Origin: Bacteroidota bacterium
Lineage (GTDB): Bacteria; Bacteroidota; Ignavibacteria; UBA10030
Assembly (NCBI GenBank): GCA_026416125.1
Contig: JAOAFT010000010.1
Span: 19,770 to 83,769 of the forward strand
Length of the DNA: 64,000 nt
Direction: 5' to 3'
Shown here: one piece after another, positions 37,269 to 47,500 of the stretch
How the letters are laid out: each line of letters starts with the position of its first letter
Numbering within the stretch: the first letter of the stretch is position 1
The notes under the pieces: model-generated
Told to the model about the DNA's origin: nothing
What the model saw: the letters and a program-made list of their open reading frames with translations, nothing else
Databases searched by the model: none
Translations under genes and position numbers: made by a program

Positions 37269-38084
37269 TCAATTTGTAGGAAGATCAGTAATTTGTGCAA
37301 TTAATGGAAGTCGCATTTTAAACTTATTGTTTTCATAACGAGCACGAATCGTTTTCACCGCCACCTGAGAAAATCCCATCTCAACGAGTTTCTCATCGGA
37401 CGTACTCTTATCAACCATGTAGTACAATAAGCGATCGAGATCTGAGTACTGTATTCCTAAGTCACCTTCATCTGTCTGTCCACTCCATAAGTCTGCTGTG
37501 GGAGCTTTTTCAATTATTCGTTTTGGAACACCGAGAGCTTCGGCAAGTTGCCATACCTGTGACTTGTAGAGTTGACCAAGTGGATTCAATGCATAGGCAA
37601 GATCACCGTAAATAGTCCCGTAGCCTGTTAGAAGTTCACTCCGATTGCTCGTACCTACAACGAGTGCACGTTCTTGTGCAGAGAGATCATACAACACAAT
37701 CATACGCATTCGTGCCATAATATTGCCACGACGTCGGACGTCTGTTACATTGTAGCGTTCACAGTACGCATCAACCATGGGACTAATATCAATAAACTCA
37801 GACCGTATTGACAGTGTATCAATAACGAGTTGTGCATCATCGATGCTTTGAGGAGTACTCGTTTTGTATGGTAACACAACTCCTAGAAGATTCTTTCTTC
37901 CCAGGGCTTCAACAATAAGGTGAGCTACAACCGCAGAATCAACACCCCCAGAAATCCCCAAAACTGCTCTTGAAAAACCTTCTTTCTTGAATTCGCGTAC
38001 AAGAAATTCAACAAGGATAGTTCGAACTGAATCGATATCGAGAGTTAACTCCAACGGACACACCCGCATAGGACGTATAAGCAT
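37269..38084 (-). CDS. nadE: ammonia-dependent NAD+ synthetase
   Basis: The protein of about 271 residues (ATG at 38084; a TTG at 38093 and an ATG at 38069 are alternatives) makes NAD+ from deamido-NAD+, ATP and ammonia. The PP-loop ISGGVDSAV is followed by MRMIVLYDLSAQE, VVGTSNRSELLTGYGTIYGD and EKAPTADLWSGQTDEGDLG, all diagnostic of NadE. There is no glutaminase (nitrilase) domain, so free ammonia is the expected donor. It diverges from plsY across a 177-bp gap. Confidence 0.93.
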   Translation of the reverse strand: MLIRPMRVCPLELTLDIDSVRTILVEFLVREFKKEGFSRAVLGISGGVDSAVVAHLIVEALGRKNLLGVVLPYKTSTPQSIDDAQLVIDTLSIRSEFIDISPMVDAYCERYNVTDVRRRGNIMARMRMIVLYDLSAQERALVVGTSNRSELLTGYGTIYGDLAYALNPLGQLYKSQVWQLAEALGVPKRIIEKAPTADLWSGQTDEGDLGIQYSDLDRLLYYMVDKSTSDEKLVEMGFSQVAVKTIRARYENNKFKMRLPLIAQITDLPTN

Positions 38085-38261
38085 ATCAAGCAATTTACTT
38101 GTTTCTCAAGATTATATTATTTGTAGAATCGGTATTGTATCTTAATGCCTTCAGTTCGAATATAAAAAAATTTTCTGCGAAAGTTGCATTCACTCTGTCT
38201 TTTAAGTAACTTTTTTAGCGTACAAGCCCTTTGTTTAACAAATTATAAGGAGGGTGAGGAT

Positions 38262-38879
38262 TTGGACTATGTCTTATATTTTGTGGGGGGATACTTGATA
38301 GGTTCGATTCCAAGTGCATACATTATTGCAAAAATTAAAGCAGGAATCGACATTCGGAAAATGGGTAGTGGTAACGTTGGAGCATACAATGTATACGATT
38401 CAACGAAATCACGAAGCGCTGCAATCCTTGTGGGAATTCTTGATGCAATGAAAGGATTTATTGTCACCTATGGTGTATGGAAATTTTGCACACTCGACAT
38501 TTGGGCACAAGTTCTTGCATTCTTAGGTACCATTATTGGGCACAATTACCCTCTTTGGTTAAAATTCAAGGGTGGGCGTGGGCTTGCTACAGCTGCTGGA
38601 GGGTATATTGCTATAGGTTTTCCACACATAGTGGTCTGGTGTTTGCTATGGGTTGTAGCGTATCGTTTTTCAAGGAAAATACTCCGAGCAAACCTCTACG
38701 CAATACTACTATCACCATTAGTAATCCTTATACTTCCGAGTTCAATGATAGCACCATACCTCATTCGCGATATGGAAGTTATTGATTATCGTCTCCTTGT
38801 ATACATAGTGAGCACATTCCATCTCCTAAGTCACCTTGACGAAATTAAAAGAAACTTTTTACCACAAAGGACTGAGTAG
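38262..38879 (+). CDS. plsY: glycerol-3-phosphate acyltransferase PlsY
   Basis: A 205-residue membrane enzyme that acylates glycerol-3-phosphate from acyl-phosphate, starting phospholipid synthesis. The chosen start is a TTG at 38262, placed behind AAGGAGG; this gives the normal PlsY length and begins MDYVLYFVGGYLIGSIPSAY. The frame continues upstream 26 codons without a recognisable start. PlsY motifs: GSIPSAYI, RKMGSGNVGAYN (usual G-S-G-N-x-G-A-T-N), and GHNYPLWLKFKGGRGLAT. The htrA start follows its stop by two bases. Confidence 0.92.
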   Translation: MDYVLYFVGGYLIGSIPSAYIIAKIKAGIDIRKMGSGNVGAYNVYDSTKSRSAAILVGILDAMKGFIVTYGVWKFCTLDIWAQVLAFLGTIIGHNYPLWLKFKGGRGLATAAGGYIAIGFPHIVVWCLLWVVAYRFSRKILRANLYAILLSPLVILILPSSMIAPYLIRDMEVIDYRLLVYIVSTFHLLSHLDEIKRNFLPQRTE

Positions 38880-38881
38880 TT

Positions 38882-40087
38882 ATGCGTTTGTTCAATAATC
38901 TCTACGTACGCATTGCAATTGTTGTAGGAGTACCGCTCCTCGTAGGCTTTGGTCTTGGGTATGCACTGAAATCAAGCAAGACACCTCCAATGACATTTTC
39001 TAGTGAAAATCACTTTCTTCACCCAACCACACTTATTCAAACTGGAGAACAAACCGATGAACTTCGGCAGTCTCGTCACAACGCTATTACACGAGCTGTA
39101 GCAAAAGTGAGTCCAGCTGTTGTTGGAATTAATGTCATTGCAGTAAAGGAAATACGGTACCGTGATCCTTTTTCACAATTCTTCGATGATCCCTTCTTTA
39201 GACGTTTTTTCGGTGATAGAACATTTCGACAAGAAGTAAAAGGTTTAGGTTCTGGATTTATTATATCACCAGACGGGTACATTGTAACGAATGACCACGT
39301 TGCTGGAAATGCAACAGATATAACTGTTACGTTAATGGGTGGAAAACAAATGAAAGCGAAAATAGTTGGTACTGATCCAGTTTCAGACATATGCCTCCTT
39401 AAAGTTGATGGCGAAAATCTCCCGTTTGTAACTATGGGAAACTCCGATGAGGTTATTATTGGCGAATGGGCAATTGCATTAGGAAATCCTTTTGGACTTT
39501 TTGAGATTAACGATAAACCTACGGTCACAGTTGGCGTTATAAGTTCGACAGGAATGAAACTTGGCCAAGTTGATAATCGATTTTACCGCGATATGATCGA
39601 AACAGACGCGGCGATCAACGGTGGAAATAGTGGTGGCCCGCTTGTGAATGCCGATGGCGAAGTCATAGGAATGAATACGCTTATCTATACTGCTGGACAA
39701 TCAAATACATTCATTGGGTATGGATTTGCCATTCCAATTAACAAAGTAAAACGCATCGTCGCAGAACTTAAAGAACAAGGTAAAGTTACTCGCAACATTA
39801 CTGCTGGATTTGAATGGCAACCTATCGATATACGAATAGCTCGCTACCTCGGTCTGCAACGTGCTGAAGGAATCATTGTAAGCGACATTACACCGAATGG
39901 CCCAGCTGAAAAAGCAGGACTTCAGATCGGAGATATAATCCTGGAAGTAAATGGAGAAAAAATAACGTCTGGTAACGATATTCTCAGTATGATGGTCGAC
40001 CTGAAACCAGGTGATACCTTGAAACTAACTGTATACCGTGCGCGGAAAATTATTACTCTTAAACTAGTCTTAGAGAAAGCGGAATAG
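38882..40087 (+). CDS. htrA: HtrA/DegP-family periplasmic serine protease
   Basis: A 401-residue protease/chaperone for misfolded envelope proteins. Residues 8-28 anchor it in the inner membrane. The catalytic triad is His139 (TNDHV), Asp169 (DPVSDICLL) and Ser250 (GGNSGGPL). One PDZ domain follows at about 305-395 (GIIVSDITPNGPAEKAGLQ). One PDZ plus an anchor is the DegS/HtrA layout. Loop LA includes a DPF-rich stretch (RDPFSQFFDDPFFRRFFG). Spaced two bases from plsY and twelve from purB. Confidence 0.94.
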   Translation: MRLFNNLYVRIAIVVGVPLLVGFGLGYALKSSKTPPMTFSSENHFLHPTTLIQTGEQTDELRQSRHNAITRAVAKVSPAVVGINVIAVKEIRYRDPFSQFFDDPFFRRFFGDRTFRQEVKGLGSGFIISPDGYIVTNDHVAGNATDITVTLMGGKQMKAKIVGTDPVSDICLLKVDGENLPFVTMGNSDEVIIGEWAIALGNPFGLFEINDKPTVTVGVISSTGMKLGQVDNRFYRDMIETDAAINGGNSGGPLVNADGEVIGMNTLIYTAGQSNTFIGYGFAIPINKVKRIVAELKEQGKVTRNITAGFEWQPIDIRIARYLGLQRAEGIIVSDITPNGPAEKAGLQIGDIILEVNGEKITSGNDILSMMVDLKPGDTLKLTVYRARKIITLKLVLEKAE

Positions 40088-40099
40088 GAGCAACAAACT

Positions 40100-41392
40100 A
40101 TGATTCAACGATACACGCGCCCTGACATGGGTACAATTTGGGAAGATGAAAATAAGTTTCGTATTTGGCTCACAATTGAGATTCTTGCCTGTGAAGCTCA
40201 AACAGTGCTCGGCATTATACCGAAAGAAGCTTTTGATGTAATTAAACAGAAGGCGAACTTTTCGATCAAACGCATCGATGAAATTGAGCGTGAAGTAAAG
40301 CACGATGTTATTGCATTCCTTACTTGCGTTGGTGAATATGTAGGGCCAGAGTCTCGGTATATTCATTTAGGCATGACCTCATCCGATGTTCTCGACACAG
40401 CACTGTCGGTTCAAATGAAACAATCCGGTGAACTATTACTTCGTGACCTTGAACGCTTGCGTGATGTTCTTGCACAACGAGCAAAAGAGTTCAAACACAC
40501 TGTCATGATTGGCCGTACACACGGTATTCACGCTGAACCAATAACTTTTGGTTTAAAACTTGCACTGTGGTACTCCGAAATATTGAGGAATATTGAACGA
40601 TTGAAAAGTGCCATACATACTATTTCTGTCGGTAAAATATCGGGAGCTGTCGGTACATACCAACATATCGATCCATTTGTTGAACAGTACGTATGTGAAA
40701 AGCTAGGTCTTACACCAGCACTTGTATCTACACAAATTCTCCAACGAGATCGACATGCAGAATTCATGACCACTCTTGCACTTATTGGTGCATCATTGGA
40801 GAAATTCGCTGTTGAAATCCGACACCTTCAACGAACAGAAGTACTTGAAGCAGAAGAGTTCTTTTCAAAAGGTCAAAAAGGATCTTCTGCTATGCCACAC
40901 AAACGAAATCCAGTCATTTGTGAACGAATTTCTGGTTTAGCACGGCTCCTGCGGTCAAATGCTATCGCCGCACTGGAAAATGTAGCTCTCTGGCACGAAC
41001 GGGACATTTCACATTCTTCTGTTGAACGTGTTATTATTCCAGATAGTTGTATTGTTCTCGATTACATACTCAACGATATGACCCGTGTTCTCGAAACCCT
41101 CCTTGTTTATCCAGACCGCATGCTCGAAAACCTCAATCGAACACATGGACTAATTTTTTCCCAGGAGGTTCTTCTTGCACTCACTAAGAAAGGTATGCGA
41201 CGTGAAGAAGCATATCGAATCGTACAAAGCATTGCTATGCAAGTGTGGCAAGAACGTACTGACTTCAAAAATCTGCTCATGGAAAACAAAACGGTGCAAC
41301 AATATCTTAACGCTGATGAATTGGATGAACTCTTCAATCCACAACGGAGTTTAAAACACGTCGATACTATATTCCAACGTGTTGGATTGTAA
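40100..41392 (+). CDS. purB: adenylosuccinate lyase
   Basis: A 430-residue member of the fumarase/aspartase superfamily catalysing two steps of purine synthesis (SAICAR to AICAR, adenylosuccinate to AMP). The signature [11 protein letters not shown] lies near residue 262, with TSSDVLDTA and [14 protein letters not shown] upstream supplying the active-site His and Thr/Ser. ATAGGAG precedes the ATG. Length and motif order are those of the Bacillus-type (about 430-residue) enzyme. Confidence 0.95.
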   Translation: MIQRYTRPDMGTIWEDENKFRIWLTIEILACEAQTVLGIIPKEAFDVIKQKANFSIKRIDEIEREVKHDVIAFLTCVGEYVGPESRYIHLGMTSSDVLDTALSVQMKQSGELLLRDLERLRDVLAQRAKEFKHTVMIGRTHGIHAEPITFGLKLALWYSEILRNIERLKSAIHTISVGKISGAVGTYQHIDPFVEQYVCEKLGLTPALVSTQILQRDRHAEFMTTLALIGASLEKFAVEIRHLQRTEVLEAEEFFSKGQKGSSAMPHKRNPVICERISGLARLLRSNAIAALENVALWHERDISHSSVERVIIPDSCIVLDYILNDMTRVLETLLVYPDRMLENLNRTHGLIFSQEVLLALTKKGMRREEAYRIVQSIAMQVWQERTDFKNLLMENKTVQQYLNADELDELFNPQRSLKHVDTIFQRVGL

Positions 41393-41462
41393 CTACTCAC
41401 TCTTTACTTACAAAGCTCCGTTTTGTAGATTAAGTTTTTAGAACTAACAATGGGTAACCACT

Positions 41463-43163
41463 ATGGTAGTAGAAGAACGGAATGATTTTATACGGGAAAT
41501 TATTCGGGATGATTTAAAAACAAACAAGTACCATGGACGTGTCCATACACGCTTCCCTCCTGAACCTAATGGGTACTTGCATATTGGTCACGCAAAATCT
41601 ATCAATCTCAATTACGGTATTGCAAAAGAATTCAACGGTAAGTTTAATTTGCGTTTTGACGATACAAATCCAGAAACAGAAGAGCAGGAATACGTGGATT
41701 CAATCATCGAAGATGTGAAGTGGCTTGGTGCTGATTTTGAGGACCGCGTATTCTTTGCTTCTGATTACTTTGAGCAAATGTACGAATGGGCTGTACAGCT
41801 CATCAAAAAAGGAAAAGCCTACGTCTGCGATCTTAGCGCTGAAGAAGTAAGTCGTACGCGCGGTACCCTTACTGAGCCTGGTATCGAAAGCCCATACCGC
41901 AATCGAAGTGTTGAAGAGAATTTAGACCTTTTTGAACGGATGAGGAAAGGTGAGTTCCCATCTGGTTCAAAAACACTCCGTGCAAAAATCGATATGGCGC
42001 ACCCAAACCTCAATATGCGCGATCCGATTATGTACCGTATAATCCATGCACCCCACCACCGTCAAGGAACGAAATGGTGCATCTATCCAACGTATGATTG
42101 GGCGCATGGTCTTGAGGATTCAATCGAAGGCATCACACATTCAATTTGTACCTTAGAATTCGAAAACCATCGTCCGTTGTACGATTGGTTCCTCGATGAA
42201 CTTGGGATTTATCACCCACAGCAGATCGAGTTTGCCCGATTGAATTTGACTTACACTGTTCTTAGTAAACGGAAACTGTTGCAACTTGTACAAGAAAAGT
42301 ATGTAACTGGCTGGGATGACCCCAGAATGCCAACTATTGCAGGACTCCGTCGACGAGGCTATACCCCCACATCAATAAAAACTTTCTGTGACAAAATTGG
42401 CGTTTCCAAGAAAGATAGCATTATTGATGTTGCTCTTCTTGAGTGGAGTATTCGTGATGAACTTAACAAAACCGCACAACGAGCAATGGCTGTCCTTCGA
42501 CCATTGAAAATAGTTCTCACGAACTACCCTGAAGGTACGGTAGAGTATCTCCCAGCTGTGAACAATCCAGAGGATCCCACTACAGGTACACGATTAGTAC
42601 CATTCTCACGGGAACTGTACATCGAAACCGATGATTTCCGTGAAGTGCCACCTCCAAAGTATTACAGACTTTACCCTGGTAATGAAGTCAGATTACGCTA
42701 CGCTTACATTATCAAATGCGAGAATGTGGTAAAAGATACGAATGGAAACATTGTTGAACTTCACTGTACATACGACCCTGAAACTAAAAGTGGGACACCA
42801 ACAGCAGATAAGAAGAAAGTGAAATCAACAATTCATTGGGTTTCTGCTCCACACGCAATTGATGCTGAAGTACGACTTTACGATCGACTCTTTAATAAAG
42901 ATAATCCCGATGAGACAGATGTAGGTCAAACGTTTCTCGATAACATTAATCCCCATTCATTGGAAGTGCTCCACTCATGCAAACTCGAGCCTATGTTGAA
43001 AGATGCAAAACTTGGAGATCGATTCCAATTTGAACGTTTAGGGTACTTCTGTGTTGACAGTAAAGATTCTATTCCTTCAAGACTTGTTTTCAACAGAATT
43101 GTAACTCTCAAAGATACGTGGGCTAAAATTGAACAACGATTAAAAGTGATCGATCAAGTATAA
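41463..43163 (+). CDS. glnS: glutaminyl-tRNA synthetase
   Basis: A 566-residue class I synthetase. The HIGH motif occurs in [15 protein letters not shown] (residues 32-46) and the KMSKS-like motif as VLSKRKL near residue 267, with [17 protein letters not shown] after it; this MSK-RKL-type variation is usual for GlnRS and separates it from GluRS. The C-terminal anticodon-binding barrels are complete. Having GlnRS means Gln-tRNA can be charged directly rather than only via GatCAB. No terminator of quality was found in the 57 bp before the convergent gene. Confidence 0.95.
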   Translation: MVVEERNDFIREIIRDDLKTNKYHGRVHTRFPPEPNGYLHIGHAKSINLNYGIAKEFNGKFNLRFDDTNPETEEQEYVDSIIEDVKWLGADFEDRVFFASDYFEQMYEWAVQLIKKGKAYVCDLSAEEVSRTRGTLTEPGIESPYRNRSVEENLDLFERMRKGEFPSGSKTLRAKIDMAHPNLNMRDPIMYRIIHAPHHRQGTKWCIYPTYDWAHGLEDSIEGITHSICTLEFENHRPLYDWFLDELGIYHPQQIEFARLNLTYTVLSKRKLLQLVQEKYVTGWDDPRMPTIAGLRRRGYTPTSIKTFCDKIGVSKKDSIIDVALLEWSIRDELNKTAQRAMAVLRPLKIVLTNYPEGTVEYLPAVNNPEDPTTGTRLVPFSRELYIETDDFREVPPPKYYRLYPGNEVRLRYAYIIKCENVVKDTNGNIVELHCTYDPETKSGTPTADKKKVKSTIHWVSAPHAIDAEVRLYDRLFNKDNPDETDVGQTFLDNINPHSLEVLHSCKLEPMLKDAKLGDRFQFERLGYFCVDSKDSIPSRLVFNRIVTLKDTWAKIEQRLKVIDQV

Positions 43164-43220
43164 TCGAACCCACACACCAACATGTTGTACCAAACAATGC
43201 TGTTCGTTTAGAAAAACCAA

Positions 43221-45209
43221 TTAAACAGCATCATTGAGAATCTCTGCAATATCACGCACTTTTACACGCTCTGCAGCTTCTTTCACCTTCAATCCATCAT
43301 CAAACATTGTTAAACAAAATGGGCAAGCGGTTGCAATTGTTTCAGGAAAACACGCAAGTGCTTCCTCAGTTCGTTCAACATTAACTCGCTTCCCTTCTTT
43401 TTCCTCCATCCACATTCGTCCACCACCTGCACCACAACAGAATCCTTTCGATGTATTCCGCACCATCTCATGAAGTTGCACTCCCTGGATCGATTGAAGT
43501 ATGACCCGAGGTTCATTATAGATGTTGTTATATCGACCAAGGTAACAAGAATCGTGGTATGTAATTTTTTCACGAACTGTTGTAGTTGGACGTAAAACAC
43601 CAGATTCAATAAGAGATTTTAAAAGTGTTGTATGGTGAACAACTTCATAGTTCCCACCGAATTGTGGGTACTCATGTTTCAGTGTGTTGAAACAATGCGG
43701 ACACGTTGTTACAATTTTCTTCACACCGTAGGTAGTAAGTGTAGCAATATTTTCTTTCATAAGCATTTGGGCTAGATACTCATTCCCTAATCGCCGTGCT
43801 GAATCACCAGTACATTTTTCATCTGCTCCTAAAATTGCAAATCGCACCCCTGCTTTCTTTAATAGTTGTGCAAAGGAACGAACTACTTTTTTATATCGCT
43901 CGTCGAATGCACCAGCACATCCTACCCAAAATAAATATTCAACATCAGGAGCTTGCGCGATGTGTGGTATTTCCAATCCTTCTGCCCAATCTACTCGGCT
44001 CGATGGCGGGAATGCCCACGGACTAAAGTTCGTTTCTAAATTTTTAAAAACAACCTGAACTTCGGTGGGAAAATTCGACTCCATTAATACAAGGTAACGC
44101 CGAAGCTCAACAATCGTTGGTACATGTTCAATGTTGACAGGGCACTCTTGCATACATGCCATACACGTTGTACAGGCGAAAAGCTCATCTGTTGTAATAT
44201 AATCGTGCACGAGCAACTTTTCATTTGGCTTTTTTTCCCCTTCGTGTACTTCGACCCGTTCATTACGTACAACTTTTCCCTTTTCCTCCAGCCGCTTTCG
44301 AATGTTCATCACTACAGATCGAGGCGACAGTGCTTTCCCTGTAATGTTTGCTGGGCACGATGCTGTGCATCGACCACACTCAGTACATGTGTACCCATCG
44401 AAAAGTTGCTTCCACGTTAAATCATCAACATCTGCAGCACCATATTTTTCAATCCCTTCTTCCTCAAAATTCAATGGTTTTAAAGCTCCCTTTGGTTGTA
44501 ACGATGTAAAGAACACGTTAGGAATAGAGGTAAGTATATGAAAGTGTTTTGACGTTGGTAAATAATTTAAGAATCCAAGTACGAGGAGGATATGAGCCCA
44601 CCAAAAAACTTCATACCATACATGTGTAGAAAACGAATGAGGTTGGAATACAGAGCTCAAGACATTTGAAAGTACTCTGCCATGAATTTCACCATAAAGA
44701 GTACTTCGTGTTGCGTATTGCCCAAGCATTGTAATCATGATAAGAATAATAGTGCAAAGAATTGCAATAGCATGCCAGTGTGAATGTGCATCGACTTGTA
44801 GTCGTTTCGGCTTAAGAATAAGACGTCGGTAAAGTGCAATTCCAACTCCCACGATGACAAGTACCGCAAAGACCTCTTGCGAAAAGGCAATGATTGTATA
44901 CACCTCACCGAGTGATGTTAAGTCGATTCCGGGTATTAAACCTTCAACAATCGCCTCTAGGATTGCTGAGAGAAGGACAAGAAATCCCCAAAAAATAAAA
45001 GCATGCATAATTCCAGGTATTGGTTCACGAAATAGTTTTGTTTGTCCAAAAGCAACTTTTATAGTTAGCCAGATACGTTGCGGGATGCGATCGAAACGAT
45101 TCTCTGGTTTCCCAAGTCGAATATTGTGGAGCACTCGCCGCATACTGAAACCAAATGTTACGAATGAAATGATAACAATGATACCAAACAATATATTTTT
45201 TATTTCCAC
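43221..45209 (-). CDS. membrane-bound Fe-S oxidoreductase, heterodisulfide-reductase/GlpC type (EMO-like)
   Basis: A 662-residue protein starting at a GTG with AAGGAGGTC ahead. Five or six membrane segments (residues 5-25, 68-95, 105-128, 148-166, 200-218) with His residues suggest a NarI-like heme b domain. Two [4Fe-4S] motifs follow (Cys275/278/281/285 and Cys346/349/352/356), then two CCG domains (WVGCAGAF, TCPHCFN; YHDSCYLGRYN, FCCGAGGGRMW). This layout fits the membrane partners of ETF or dehydrogenases that feed menaquinone (EMO-type). No etfAB genes lie in the window. Its gene is last in a four-gene operon. Confidence 0.8.
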   Translation of the reverse strand: MEIKNILFGIIVIISFVTFGFSMRRVLHNIRLGKPENRFDRIPQRIWLTIKVAFGQTKLFREPIPGIMHAFIFWGFLVLLSAILEAIVEGLIPGIDLTSLGEVYTIIAFSQEVFAVLVIVGVGIALYRRLILKPKRLQVDAHSHWHAIAILCTIILIMITMLGQYATRSTLYGEIHGRVLSNVLSSVFQPHSFSTHVWYEVFWWAHILLVLGFLNYLPTSKHFHILTSIPNVFFTSLQPKGALKPLNFEEEGIEKYGAADVDDLTWKQLFDGYTCTECGRCTASCPANITGKALSPRSVVMNIRKRLEEKGKVVRNERVEVHEGEKKPNEKLLVHDYITTDELFACTTCMACMQECPVNIEHVPTIVELRRYLVLMESNFPTEVQVVFKNLETNFSPWAFPPSSRVDWAEGLEIPHIAQAPDVEYLFWVGCAGAFDERYKKVVRSFAQLLKKAGVRFAILGADEKCTGDSARRLGNEYLAQMLMKENIATLTTYGVKKIVTTCPHCFNTLKHEYPQFGGNYEVVHHTTLLKSLIESGVLRPTTTVREKITYHDSCYLGRYNNIYNEPRVILQSIQGVQLHEMVRNTSKGFCCGAGGGRMWMEEKEGKRVNVERTEEALACFPETIATACPFCLTMFDDGLKVKEAAERVKVRDIAEILNDAV

Positions 45210-45222
45210 AGTGACCTCCTTC

Positions 45223-46146
45223 TTAAATAGAAAGTGTACCCGAAACTACTGTAATTGCTTCACCAACAATTGAGAGTCGTTGAAGTGTATGACCTTTAGC
45301 TGCAACTCGTACCCGTACTCGCCCTGGCCTTCCAAGTTCATCACCTTGTTCACCAATAAATTCTAAACGACCATCAGGGAGCGTTCTATAGACGATTGAG
45401 TTATCCCTTAAAATTCCATACTTAAAGAGATATGCTCCTAATGGCCCGTTTGCAGAACCTGTCACAGGATCTTCAGGAATACCAATATGAGGTGCAAAGA
45501 AGCGAGAATGAACCGAGGATGTTTTTTCTACTGTTTCAAGGGAGAAGATACAGAGGCCCGATACTTTTATACGACGAAGTAGTTTTGCAAGTTCATCGAA
45601 CTTTGGATGTAATTTCTGGAGAACTTGTAACCGTGCAACAGGGAAGTATAGGTAATTTGCTTTGACAATTGGGAGCGCTATCTCCCGATCCCGAACTGAA
45701 AGGTCCAGCGCCTTCATGAATCCAGATGGTATATTTTTGACAACCGAGAACTTCGGATGAGGAAGATCAAGCTCAATAGAGATACGACAGAAATTTTTCT
45801 CAACCTTTACAGGGAGAATACCACTCTTTGTTTGCAATTGGAAGTAGTGTTGCCCATTCGTATGCATGCCAGCTTCACCATCTTCTGCTAATGCATGGAA
45901 AGCAGCGACAGTTGCGTGACCACACAACGGAACTTCTGTTGTTGGAGTAAACCATCGTATCCTGAAATCAGCGTGTGGAAGTGTTGGCCGAAGTACAAAT
46001 GCAGTTTCAGGGAGATTCATTTCACGAGCAAGAAATTGCATTTCTTTTTCAGATAATTCATCTGCATTCAGTATCACACCAGCGTAATTCCCACAAAACG
46101 GCGTCGTTGTAAAAGCGTCGACGTGCTTAAAGCGAAGTTGCTTCAT
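45223..46146 (-). CDS. PhzF-family isomerase/epimerase-like protein
   Basis: From the ATG at 46146 (TAGGAA upstream) the protein has 307 residues with the double diaminopimelate-epimerase-like fold of PhzF. Motifs: VDAFTTTPFCGNYAGVIL, MNLPETAFV with the catalytic Glu, PLCGHATVAA and EDPVTGSANGPLGAYL. Most members outside phenazine clusters have no assigned substrate, and no phenazine gene is present here. Its ATG overlaps the YjbQ stop (ATGA). Confidence 0.9.
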   Translation of the reverse strand: MKQLRFKHVDAFTTTPFCGNYAGVILNADELSEKEMQFLAREMNLPETAFVLRPTLPHADFRIRWFTPTTEVPLCGHATVAAFHALAEDGEAGMHTNGQHYFQLQTKSGILPVKVEKNFCRISIELDLPHPKFSVVKNIPSGFMKALDLSVRDREIALPIVKANYLYFPVARLQVLQKLHPKFDELAKLLRRIKVSGLCIFSLETVEKTSSVHSRFFAPHIGIPEDPVTGSANGPLGAYLFKYGILRDNSIVYRTLPDGRLEFIGEQGDELGRPGRVRVRVAAKGHTLQRLSIVGEAITVVSGTLSI

Positions 46147-46568
46147 TTCCGTGTTCCTATCATTTGTAGAATTATGGTACGATTTCTTCCACGAATATCG
46201 CACTCGATCAACACAATTTGTTGCCATGTACCGAGTTGTAAGTTTCCACTACACACTGGAATTGTTAATGATGGACCAATAAAGGCTGCTCTAATATGGG
46301 AATGTCCATTTCCATCACCCCACGTATCGTCATGACTATACCGAACACCCGTAGGGGCGATACGTTCAAGCATTGCAGGTATATCTTTTCGAAGTCCTGG
46401 TTCATACTCTGTTGTCGTTACACAAGCTGTTGAACCAACAACAAACACTGTCACAATTCCATCATTCAAGCCATTCTTGCGAACCCTGTTTGCTACTTCA
46501 TCAGTAATATCAATAACATCTGTATTTCCATGCGTTGTCACGTGGAGATTTTCAGTTATGACCTCCAT
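46143..46568 (-). CDS. YjbQ/UPF0047-family protein
   Basis: A 141-residue protein from the ATG at 46568 (AGGAG seven bases before). The family pattern is present: GIVTVFVVGSTACVTTTEYEP, DTWGDGNGHSHIRAAFIGPS and VCSGNLQLGTWQQIVLIECD. YjbQ proteins are small trimers with a His/Asp metal-like pocket and reported weak thiamin-phosphate synthase activity; the physiological role is uncertain. It overlaps both neighbours, 13 bp with the upstream gene and 4 bp with phzF. Confidence 0.92.
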   Translation of the reverse strand: MEVITENLHVTTHGNTDVIDITDEVANRVRKNGLNDGIVTVFVVGSTACVTTTEYEPGLRKDIPAMLERIAPTGVRYSHDDTWGDGNGHSHIRAAFIGPSLTIPVCSGNLQLGTWQQIVLIECDIRGRNRTIILQMIGTRK

Positions 46569-47404
46569 AGTGCAACTCCTATCAATGTTCGTTGTTCCCG
46601 TACATAGTAAAGCATCGATCCAGCAATAAAAAAATTCTCCTGCACCGGATACCGGCAGTTGTTTTCTTGGAGTACTGAGTACAAACACTGTTGCTTTTCT
46701 TTCTCGAACACATTAAGGTGAAGATTTAATGTTGGGTTGACTGATTGCGTATAGTATCCAACAACAACATATTGCTCTGTTGGAATAACTTCAATAGTAG
46801 CACTGAGAATAGTATCGGTACCATGGTGTTGTAAACATTGATCGACAAGGTTTTTTTCTTCATACAGGTCGTATGGGAAAGGTACTCGAACATAACTTTG
46901 TTGATCTGGAACGAAATGGAATGAGTGGCTTGTTGGGATTTCTTCAAGAATTCCACCTGTCTCTTTCGAAATCCAGTATGCACGCCTACCTTCAAAATAA
47001 TCTTTGTACCCGCAGACTTTCTCTGGACTATCGAACCAGAACGTCACATCATTATTTTTCCACAATGTTCTACCATTTTCAAGGGAACAACACTCAATTC
47101 CACGATGTCGTGGAATATTCGGTTGCTCAAAGCGGGAAAAGAACACTAAGTGCTGATCAACATGTTCGAGTTCAATCCACCATTTTTCTTCCTTTTGGAG
47201 ATCTTGCCAAAGTGGTGTACCAGTAATAGCATCAAGACAAAAGAATGACACTTCCCTTTTCTCAAGGTCTCTTACTTCTCCAACAATCCGCTTGGAAGGC
47301 GAATACTGTAATTTCCAAATAAAACCATGTGCGGTATATCTCCAACGCTCGTGTACCATCGCTAAGATTGATAGCTTTTCGACCTTCAATTTGTGAATGA
47401 ACAT
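46556..47404 (-). CDS. DUF4905-like protein of unknown function
   Basis: A protein of about 282 residues with no signal peptide; the ATG at 47404 is used, though a TTG at 47428 and an ATG at 47359 are possible and none has a good ribosome site. The sequence is beta-rich, with FIWKLQYSPSKRIVGEVRD, EVSFFCLDAITG, WWIELEHVDQHLVFFSRF and RGIECCSLENGRTLW. These resemble DUF4905, known mainly from Bacteroidota, and suggest a propeller-like fold. It heads the operon with yjbQ, phzF and the Fe-S oxidoreductase. The family call is from memory of the pattern. Confidence 0.6.
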   Translation of the reverse strand: MFIHKLKVEKLSILAMVHERWRYTAHGFIWKLQYSPSKRIVGEVRDLEKREVSFFCLDAITGTPLWQDLQKEEKWWIELEHVDQHLVFFSRFEQPNIPRHRGIECCSLENGRTLWKNNDVTFWFDSPEKVCGYKDYFEGRRAYWISKETGGILEEIPTSHSFHFVPDQQSYVRVPFPYDLYEEKNLVDQCLQHHGTDTILSATIEVIPTEQYVVVGYYTQSVNPTLNLHLNVFEKEKQQCLYSVLQENNCRYPVQENFFIAGSMLYYVREQRTLIGVALWRS

Positions 47405-47500
47405 ACTATTTTTTTCAAGTACTATCAAGGTTATTTGATAGTACTAGTGACTTCCGCGTGTATCTGTTTTTCACTCTTTGTAAAATGTGTAGGGCCTCTA

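Noticed and set aside
43197..43231. Inverted repeat ATGCTGTT/AACAGCAT between glnS and the Fe-S oxidoreductase gene as a terminator
   Set aside because: The 8-bp stem has a long 19-base loop, low GC and no T run on either strand; one arm lies in the oxidoreductase coding end.
47429..47500. Possible small gene between the DUF4905-like gene and the MBL hydrolase
   Set aside because: Only 72 bases, with no start codon plus ribosome site on either strand.
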